From the NCBI GenBank assembly GCA_023231105.1, contig JALNWB010000200.1, positions 1 through 6,539 of the forward strand: a stretch of DNA of 6,539 nucleotides, in the 5' to 3' direction. Under the pieces are notes generated by a model. The model worked only from the letters and a program-made list of their open reading frames with translations. It searched no databases and was not told the origin of the DNA. Below, in pieces: positions 1-5,535 of the stretch (its first letter is position 1; every line of letters starts with the position of its first letter). The DNA comes from Ignavibacteriaceae bacterium (lineage in GTDB: Bacteria; Bacteroidota; Ignavibacteria; Ignavibacteriales; Ignavibacteriaceae). A program made the translations under genes and the position numbers.

Positions 1-39
1 CAACATTCTACATTCCTTGTTCGTTATTCATTTTTCAGC
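1..39. repeat. Degenerate heptanucleotide (period-7) repeat, left edge
   Basis: The trinucleotide TTC recurs exactly every 7 bases, at 6, 13, 20, 27 and 34. This gives five imperfect heptamers (ATTCTAC, ATTCCTT, GTTCGTT, ATTCATT, TTTCAGC) that share a core of roughly NTTCNNN. The array lies just downstream of the tRNA gene and may continue past the left edge. Short degenerate heptamer arrays of this look occur in intergenic DNA of some Bacteroidota-related genomes, which is recollection and not tested here. The repeat has no evident coding role. With only five degenerate copies, chance in AT-rich DNA cannot be fully excluded. Confidence 0.45.
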
Positions 40-49
40 TCTGGTTTTG

Positions 50-123
50 TACGCCCATAGGGATTCGAACCCCAAACCTTCTGATCCGAAGTCAGATGCT
101 CTATCCAGTTGAGCTATGGGCGC
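50..123 (-). tRNA. trnR: tRNA-Arg (anticodon UCG)
   Basis: On the minus strand the sequence folds as a complete cloverleaf. The 7-bp acceptor stem is GCGCCCA with TGGGCGT and ends in a G1-U72 wobble. The D arm is GCTC/GAGC, and the anticodon stem is TCTGA/TCAGA around the loop CTTCGGA, which places UCG at positions 34-36. The T arm has the invariant TTCGAAT loop on a TGGGG/CCCTA stem. UCG reads CGN arginine codons. The discriminator base is A, and the following bases are CAA, so the CCA tail is not encoded and must be added afterwards. The gene lies 114 bases downstream of the hydrogenase-like cluster in the same orientation. No terminator is evident between them, so it may share its transcript. 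Confidence 0.96.
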
Positions 124-237
124 ATAAAAATAGTTTAAAACTTTATTGAAAAATACACTTCCCTTCTCAAAATTCAAAGATGAATATTTAGAATACCTTG
201 CTAGTGACTTCGTGTTCGTTTATGAGGAATTGAAATC

Positions 238-987
238 TCATATCTTATCCAGCCAATCCAGCAAACCATTGATAAATGTAAGTGGATGTGGCGGGCAGCC
301 GGGAATGAAAAGATCAATTTTATTTTCTGTAAGAAATTTTCTTTGTATCTCTTTTGAATTTTGAAATATTCCACCGGAAATTGCACATGCGCCACCGAGA
401 ATAATTATCTTAGGATTGGGAACCGCTTCATAACAAATCTCTATAGCTTTTGCCATGTTTTGTGTAATTGGTCCAGTGATTACAACTCCATCGGCATGCC
501 GCGGCGAGGCAACGAATTCAATCCCAAATCGTCCCATATCAAAGTTCACATTGCTTAAAGCGTTCAACTCAAGTTCGCAGCCATTGCAACCGCCGGCAGA
601 GATTTGTCTCAACTTTAACGACTTGCCAAAATAGTTTCTGATTTTCTCCGAAGCTTTTTCATGCGAAATGGTTTTTGTTTCTTTTGTTACAATTAAATTT
701 TCTCTGCTGTCGGAAGCGATTTTATACTCGTTAGTAAAATGAATTATTTTCTCCGGACAAACTTCTTCGCATAACGGACAGAAAACGCACAAACCTAAAT
801 CAATCTTTACAGGATTTAATTTGATTGCATTTGTGGGACAAACTTCTGCACATTTGTTACAGCCGTCGGGACAAGCTTTGTTGTCAATCGTTGGTAATCC
901 GCGAAAAAGTTTTGGCAGCGATGCATTCCTAACATCGTGAATTATCGGATCGCCTTGAAGTATTCTTAGTTTTATTGCATCTATCAT
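238..987 (-). CDS. hyfI: Fused 2[4Fe-4S] ferredoxin and NuoB/HyfI-like small subunit
   Basis: This 249-residue soluble protein joins two subunits that are separate in E. coli hydrogenases 3 and 4 (HycF/HyfH and HycG/HyfI). Residues about 36-80 form a ferredoxin domain with ligand sets C39, C43, C46, C50 and C67, C70, C73, C77; the first set has an unusual three-residue gap (CxxxCxxCxxxCP). After a linker, residues about 125-249 form the NuoB-like domain. Its ligands for the cluster next to the active site are all present: C134 and C137 (CNGCELE), C201 and C231 (GCPPHP). The domain should pass electrons to the HyfG-like subunit at the base of the peripheral arm. The ATG at 985-987 has no Shine-Dalgarno sequence, but the N-terminal style fits the family. 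The gene follows hyfG after a 50-base gap containing a hairpin and is the last gene of the cluster. An intact frame across the linker argues that the fusion is real. Confidence 0.93.
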   Translation of the reverse strand: MIDAIKLRILQGDPIIHDVRNASLPKLFRGLPTIDNKACPDGCNKCAEVCPTNAIKLNPVKIDLGLCVFCPLCEEVCPEKIIHFTNEYKIASDSRENLIVTKETKTISHEKASEKIRNYFGKSLKLRQISAGGCNGCELELNALSNVNFDMGRFGIEFVASPRHADGVVITGPITQNMAKAIEICYEAVPNPKIIILGGACAISGGIFQNSKEIQRKFLTENKIDLFIPGCPPHPLTFINGLLDWLDKI

Positions 988-1002
988 AATCGTTGTTTTT
1001 TA

Positions 1003-1029
1003 GTAACACAGATTAATAATCTGTGTTAC
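1003..1029. repeat. Perfect 12-bp palindrome (hairpin) between hyfG and hyfI
   Basis: GTAACACAGATT at 1003-1014 is followed by a 3-base spacer (AAT) and its exact reverse complement at 1018-1029. In the minus-strand transcript the hairpin starts 8 bases after the hyfG stop codon and ends 15 bases before the hyfI start codon. It is followed by UAAAAAAC rather than a U-run, so it does not look like an intrinsic terminator for this operon. On the plus strand it is also not followed by a T-run. It could be a dispersed REP-like palindrome, an mRNA-stabilising or processing element that sets the ratio of the two flanking subunits, or an operator. Its base content is ordinary for the surroundings. 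Confidence 0.8.
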
Positions 1030-1037
1030 CATATATT

Positions 1038-2516
1038 CTATAAATCGTGTCCGGCATAGGACAAATCAAAACTTTTGTTGATTACCGGAAAATCAGAGAT
1101 TGCTGTTTTACGCAAAGCTAAATTCATTCCATACCAATTATTGAATGACGGATCTTTTATTTTATACTGTTCAATATTTCCGATTTCATCAGTTATCGCG
1201 GTATGAACAATTTCTCCGCGCCAACCTTCAACAATAGAAATTACTACGGAACCAGGAGCAGTACTACCAAATTCAGTTTTAATTTCACCTCCGGGAAGAT
1301 TTTCTATCTGTTCAAAGATAAATCTTAGTGATTCATCAATTTCTAAAGCGCGAAGACGGGCGCGTGCAAAAACATCTCCTGATGGTAAAGTAATAAGCGA
1401 AACCGGGAAGTAACGATAAGCTCCATAGGGAAAATGAATTCTTGTATCGGATTCAATGCCTGATGAACGCGCTGCAACTCCGACTAAACCAATTTGTTCA
1501 GCCATATCTTTGGTAACCGTTCCGGTATTTTCAAATCTTCCCAACGCTCCGGTAGATGAAAATAAAAATTTATTTATAGCGGTAACATCTTTTCGCACAA
1601 TTCCCAGATTGCTGATTATCCTTCTAATGTTCTCATCGTTAAAATCAAATCTAACTCCACCGTAAATAAATAAACCGCGACCAAATCTTGACCCGCACAA
1701 TTCCGCCAAGCTGTTTATCACGAGCGTTCGTAATCTTCCGTAAGAAGAAGCTGCAATTGCAAGCCCGATATCATTTGCCAGCCCGCTAAGTCCGCTAAGA
1801 TGCATAGCAATTCTTTCAAGTTCTTCTGCAATAGAACGAATCACTTGTGCGCGCAAACTAATTTGTGTATTTGCCAAACTTTCAATTGCATTGCAATGAG
1901 CATAAGTATGACCAACAGCAGTATCGCCGGCAATTGATTCAGAAAAAATTATTTTCTGATTTTCATTTGCGTTCAACATCAACGCTTCAACACCACGATG
2001 CTGGTAACCCAAATTTATTTCAAGATGATAAACCAATTCTCCGTGACACTGAAAACGAAAATGTCCCGGCTCGATTATTCCGGCGTGAATAGGACCAACA
2101 GCTACTTCGTGAACTTCATCCCCTTCAAGTTTATAAAATTGATATGGTTTATTACCAAATATTGTATCCTGCTTTCTCACCGGACGAAGCCAAGGATGAT
2201 CGATTGGTGCGTATCCATAATTTTCAGAAAGTTCGCATTCAAAATAATTTGTCTTCGGGAATTGATTAGCTAAACTTTGGAACTCCAATTTATCCTTCGG
2301 AAATTCTCCACCGATTATATGAATTGAAGAAGAATCAGAATCAACCAATACAGAAATTATTTTATGCGGAACGTTTTTATCAACCGGAAGTAAACCAATC
2401 ATTCTATATCCGGCTGCCAATCCTTCCGAAACAGAATCATGAAAATTATTCTTATCTAAAAATGGAATCTCATTTACACGAAACGGCTGGCTATTTTGGA
2501 CTTGCAAAGAAATCAT
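1038..2516 (-). CDS. hyfG: HycE/HyfG-like large subunit lacking all Ni-Fe ligand cysteines (Ehr type)
   Basis: This 492-residue protein has a reduced NuoC-like N-terminal domain (about 1-115, ending in an E-Y-G-...-HP...RP segment) and a NuoD/HycE-like domain. Family motifs include GPIHAGIIEPGHFRF (141-155), LGYQHRGVE (169-177), the E-E-L-E-R-I-A-M-H-L helix (231-240) and S-D-T-R-I-H-F-P near the middle. The two metal-binding CxxC motifs are absent. HycE RVCGICGFAH aligns with SIAGDTAVGH (194-203), so Ala196 and Thr199 replace Cys. HycE DPCYSC aligns with DLSYAG (484-489), so Ser486 and Gly489 replace Cys. The only Cys are C94, C157, C208 and C274, none in a CxxC. The protein stops three residues after the last motif and has no cleavable tail. 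E. coli HycE is about 569 residues. The ATG overlaps the hyfF stop as ATGA, suggesting translational coupling. The frame is intact and most other conserved residues remain, so it looks functional, probably as a redox subunit of an Ehr complex with an unknown substrate. Confidence 0.93.
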   Translation of the reverse strand: MISLQVQNSQPFRVNEIPFLDKNNFHDSVSEGLAAGYRMIGLLPVDKNVPHKIISVLVDSDSSSIHIIGGEFPKDKLEFQSLANQFPKTNYFECELSENYGYAPIDHPWLRPVRKQDTIFGNKPYQFYKLEGDEVHEVAVGPIHAGIIEPGHFRFQCHGELVYHLEINLGYQHRGVEALMLNANENQKIIFSESIAGDTAVGHTYAHCNAIESLANTQISLRAQVIRSIAEELERIAMHLSGLSGLANDIGLAIAASSYGRLRTLVINSLAELCGSRFGRGLFIYGGVRFDFNDENIRRIISNLGIVRKDVTAINKFLFSSTGALGRFENTGTVTKDMAEQIGLVGVAARSSGIESDTRIHFPYGAYRYFPVSLITLPSGDVFARARLRALEIDESLRFIFEQIENLPGGEIKTEFGSTAPGSVVISIVEGWRGEIVHTAITDEIGNIEQYKIKDPSFNNWYGMNLALRKTAISDFPVINKSFDLSYAGHDL

Positions 2517-3967
2517 AACTTAATACCAAAATCTTTTGAAATATTGATAATGTTCTCATGCAAAATGTTTGGAGATATAACAGCAATAGCTATCAATAAA
2601 ATCAGCAACACAATTGTTGCAAAATGAATGATCTCGAAACGTTCTTTTTCTATAGGTAGAATTTCATTCTCATTTTTTTTGTACAACATTTGGAACAAAG
2701 TCTTTCCCATATTTATAAAAATGAAAAGCAGGAAAAACATTGTTACAGCTAAGAGCCACGGTTTATCGGAGAAAAGCATTCCTTCGAAAATCATCAACTC
2801 ACTAAAGAATATTCCAAACGGCGGAATAGCGGAAATTGCCAGAAAGGAAATCAAAAGCAGCCAGCCGCTCCAGGGCAATATATTCAATACTGAACTCACT
2901 CCTTCAACTTCCCTCGTTTTATATTTTCGATGAATATTTCCGGCAGTAAAAAAGAGAACTACTTTGTTGAGCGAGTTATAAATTATATGGTACATCGCGC
3001 CGACAAACGCTAATCCTCCAATCCCAATTCCCAAAGTTATTATTCCCAGATGCTCAATGCTGGAATATGCAAGAAGCCGTTTGTAGTTATTCACCTTGAA
3101 CATAAAAATAAAAGCAAAGAGAAGAGAGAGCAAGCCGCCAATGATTAAAATTATTTTGGCAAATTCATAAGTTGATGTTGGCCGAACGATTTGAAATATT
3201 CTCATCACACCAAGCAGTGCTGTTATGCGGAGCGAACCGGACATCAAAGCGGCAATTGGACTTGGAGAATTGCTCGTTGCATCTACATCAGCAGAGTGCA
3301 TTGGCGCTATTCCAATTTTTGTACTTAAGCCGACAAAAATAAAAATGAAACTCGCCTTCAGCCAAACCGGATTTAATTCACGAGCTTTTTTTACAAACTC
3401 TGAAAAGAATAATTGCTGAGCTTCAAGCGAAGTTCCTTTAGCGGAAAGAGTTAAAAATAAAATTCCGATGAATGCGAACGCAATTCCAATCGAAACAAGA
3501 AAAAGATATTTCCACATTGCCTCAAGCGCTTCTTCGTTGCGATAATAATAAATTAACGGAGCCACGCTTAACGTTGTTCCTTCGGCGGCGACCCAATACA
3601 TTCCAAAATGATTACTGAGAATAGCAGATGTATTTGCAAAGAGATAAAAATTAAGAAGCAGGAAATAATATCGCTTCCCTTCTTCCGAATTTGAAGCAAC
3701 CGGTCTCTTCAAGTAAGAAAATGAAACCAAAACAACCCAGAAGTAAACATTCGATAGAACGAGCAAAAATAATTTGCTGAGCGAATCAGTACTAAAATAA
3801 AAAGGCATATTCGGTTGATACCAGCCGATAAATATCATCAACGAAAAAATCAGATGAAGCGCACTTACGGATAATGTTATTGAATATTGCAGGCGGATGT
3901 TCTTGATGGTGTAGCAAACAGCCGAAGATAAAAGCGGTATCAGAATCAAAATAGTAAATTCAAACAT
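2513..3967 (-). CDS. hyfF: HyfF-like antiporter-type proton-translocating membrane subunit
   Basis: This 484-residue polytopic membrane protein, with roughly 14 hydrophobic segments, belongs to the NuoL/M/N-Mrp antiporter family. E. coli HyfF (about 526 residues) is the nearest role. The charged residues of the proton path are present: Glu129 (YWVAAEG), Lys217 with His224 in the broken helix (STKIGIAPMH), and His327 with Lys335 (YHIIYNSLNK). NYKRLLAYSSIEHLG (294-308) and AIPPFGIFFSE (380-390) are family landmarks. It is expected to sit in the distal membrane arm and move protons or sodium when electrons flow through the peripheral arm. Its start ATG shares one base with the hyfE stop (TAATG), and its stop overlaps the hyfG start by 4 bases. 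A GGGGAG lies 12 bases before the start, farther than a typical Shine-Dalgarno. Which ion is carried cannot be told from sequence alone. Confidence 0.93.
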   Translation of the reverse strand: MFEFTILILIPLLSSAVCYTIKNIRLQYSITLSVSALHLIFSLMIFIGWYQPNMPFYFSTDSLSKLFLLVLSNVYFWVVLVSFSYLKRPVASNSEEGKRYYFLLLNFYLFANTSAILSNHFGMYWVAAEGTTLSVAPLIYYYRNEEALEAMWKYLFLVSIGIAFAFIGILFLTLSAKGTSLEAQQLFFSEFVKKARELNPVWLKASFIFIFVGLSTKIGIAPMHSADVDATSNSPSPIAALMSGSLRITALLGVMRIFQIVRPTSTYEFAKIILIIGGLLSLLFAFIFMFKVNNYKRLLAYSSIEHLGIITLGIGIGGLAFVGAMYHIIYNSLNKVVLFFTAGNIHRKYKTREVEGVSSVLNILPWSGWLLLISFLAISAIPPFGIFFSELMIFEGMLFSDKPWLLAVTMFFLLFIFINMGKTLFQMLYKKNENEILPIEKERFEIIHFATIVLLILLIAIAVISPNILHENIINISKDFGIKL

Positions 3968-4599
3968 TAGTCTTTTAGTCTCCCCAATGCAGTTACATCA
4001 AAGCCGGAAAGCGTTGAACTGATTTTATTAATTGCTATTCCCATCAAAAATACGACAACAAAAATATCAAGCAACGTTCCGAGTTCAATCATCATCGGAA
4101 GTTCGGAAGCTACAGCGGTTCCGAATAAAAATATTCCATTTTCCAAAACTAAAAATCCGGTAACGTGAACGATCAATTTCTTTCTGAAAATAATTACAAA
4201 TATTCCCACAACAATTGCAGAGAAACCGCTGGCAAAAGGAATCGTTTCGATGTTCGTACTTTTCGATAAAATATTCGATGCGACAAATATTATCACCATT
4301 GAAAATATTACAAGCAGTAAAAATGTAAATTGTTGAATAGTCGGTTCTATCATTCTTTTTATGTCTAGATCAAGAATTATCTTGTTAATGTATCTCGGGA
4401 TGACCATAACTTTAACGATGAATAATGTAGCAGGTAATATTAAAGCGAAAATTGAAAAGTGATGTATAAATGGAAACACAAGAAGCACCGTAAGCAATAT
4501 TCCCTGGAACCGTAAAACCGTAACATAAGCTTTCACCCGTGATGTTACCGCAAGATAAAAGAGAGATAAACAAAATAGAATGCTTAAAACATTTTGCAT
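3967..4599 (-). CDS. hyfE: HyfE-like membrane subunit (NuoK-related)
   Basis: This 210-residue hydrophobic protein has about six to seven membrane segments and is close in length to E. coli HyfE (about 216). The C-terminal half is NuoK-like. Glu153 in FLVLENGIFLFG and Glu172 in ELPMMIELGTLLD, together with Asp178, match the intramembrane acidic residues that line the proton path next to the NuoH-like subunit. The tail ending in L-G-R-L-K-D is cytosolic in character. It sits 9 bases after the hyfC stop and overlaps hyfF by one base, as in hyf operons, except that no HyfD-like gene lies between hyfC and hyfE. No Shine-Dalgarno is visible before the ATG, which is the first methionine of the frame after the preceding gene. 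The N-terminal half is poorly distinctive, so the family call rests on the C-terminal motifs and gene order. Confidence 0.88.
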   Translation of the reverse strand: MQNVLSILFCLSLFYLAVTSRVKAYVTVLRFQGILLTVLLVFPFIHHFSIFALILPATLFIVKVMVIPRYINKIILDLDIKRMIEPTIQQFTFLLLVIFSMVIIFVASNILSKSTNIETIPFASGFSAIVVGIFVIIFRKKLIVHVTGFLVLENGIFLFGTAVASELPMMIELGTLLDIFVVVFLMGIAINKISSTLSGFDVTALGRLKD

Positions 4600-4608
4600 A
4601 ATTGAGTC

Positions 4609-5535
4609 TTATTTCGTGAACGTATAAATCAGCAAATTCAATATACCGATTGCAGTTGCAAACAAAAGATATTGCGGAATATTCTTCATCTTAAAACGTG
4701 ATGTAATTGTTTCGGAAATTGCCAAAGCAATTGATAAAGTTGCAATTACAACAACAAATATGATAACGCCAACAGAATAACTCCGAACGCCAAACGGATA
4801 GAAGAAAGAAGTTTCGAGGATTGAATAAATAAATAATTTGATGTAACTCGAATACTGATAGAGAAACAAATCAATTCCGGAATTATCCAGAATCATCACT
4901 TCGTGAATCATCGTAAGTTCCAAATGAGTGTTAGGATCATCAACGGGCATACGAGAACATTCTGTAATAGCAAGAAAGAAAACCGATATTGAACAAACGA
5001 TGATAAAAACTAGATACGAAACGTTATCCAACCTGATAGAATGATATATATCATAAATGGAGGTGAGTCCGCTTATAAATGCGATACTGCCAATTGTGAA
5101 AAAGAAAATTGGTTCTGCAAAAACTGCAAATGTGGCTTCGCGAGCAGCGCCCATACCTTCGAATGAACTTCCGATATCCATTGCTGCGAGAATTTGAAAA
5201 AATCTTGCGAGTCCCAACACATAAGCGAATAAAATTATATCACCTTCAAAACTTATGATGGGTCTTGCAAAACCAATCGGAAGCATAGCGGCAGCAATAA
5301 CAACTGAAACTAAATTGATTGCCGGTGAAATGACGCTGATAAAAGATGAGCTCTTTGCGTTGATGGTTTCTTTTTTGTAGAGTCTTTTCAAATCGTAGTA
5401 CGGCTGTAAAACCGGCGCGCCGATCCTTCCGGTAAATATTGCTTTCAATTTATTAATCAAACCGGCAAACATCGGAGCCAGCACTAAAATTACTAGTATG
5501 GAAATAATTCCCTGAATAACTTTTATCAGTTCCAT
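4609..5535 (-). CDS. hyfC: HyfC/NuoH-like membrane anchor subunit
   Basis: This 308-residue protein with about eight membrane segments belongs to the NuoH/HycD/HyfC family, which anchors the peripheral arm to the membrane and couples the redox site to the ion pumps. Signatures are GRIGAPVLQPYYDLKRLYKKE (36-56), the D-I-G-S-S-F-E-G-M-G-A-A-R-E segment (120-133) with Glu140 after it, and ECSRMPVDDPNTHLELTMIHE (192-212), which carries the conserved loop acids facing the large subunit. The length matches the family (about 310-325). The ATG lies inside the end of the HyfB-like gene (10-base overlap) with no Shine-Dalgarno, so coupled translation is likely. The retained cytosolic-loop residues imply that the interface with the HyfG-like subunit is preserved even though that subunit has lost its nickel site. 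Confidence 0.94.
   Translation of the reverse strand: MELIKVIQGIISILVILVLAPMFAGLINKLKAIFTGRIGAPVLQPYYDLKRLYKKETINAKSSSFISVISPAINLVSVVIAAAMLPIGFARPIISFEGDIILFAYVLGLARFFQILAAMDIGSSFEGMGAAREATFAVFAEPIFFFTIGSIAFISGLTSIYDIYHSIRLDNVSYLVFIIVCSISVFFLAITECSRMPVDDPNTHLELTMIHEVMILDNSGIDLFLYQYSSYIKLFIYSILETSFFYPFGVRSYSVGVIIFVVVIATLSIALAISETITSRFKMKNIPQYLLFATAIGILNLLIYTFTK

Noticed and set aside
124..135. CTATTTTTAT on the minus strand as a -10 box for the tRNA
   Set aside because: It abuts the mature tRNA 5' end, the region is uniformly AT-rich and no convincing -35 or -33 element is spaced correctly.
146..558. Plus-strand open frames opposite the small-subunit gene
   Set aside because: They lie antisense to a protein with intact Fe-S motifs, show no family resemblance and include weak starts, so they are shadows.
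1003..1029. Palindrome as an intrinsic terminator of the operon
   Set aside because: The stem is AT-rich, and the minus-strand transcript continues into UAAAAAAC without a U-run. A terminator before the small-subunit gene would also separate it from its partner.
1038..2516. hyfG as a decaying pseudogene of a real hydrogenase
   Set aside because: The frame is full and overlapped by its neighbours, other conserved motifs are kept, and all four ligand positions are changed together. This fits a distinct family rather than decay.
2673..2680. A8 run in the hyfF coding strand (and another at 5874-5881 in hyfB) as programmed frameshift sites
   Set aside because: Both frames continue correctly through the run with family-consistent sequence. 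Such runs are expected in AT-rich DNA, and no downstream structure or alternative product is visible.
1456..3419. Several plus-strand open frames of 64-101 codons opposite hyfG and hyfF
   Set aside because: All are antisense to well-supported genes, low in similarity to anything recognised and without start signals.
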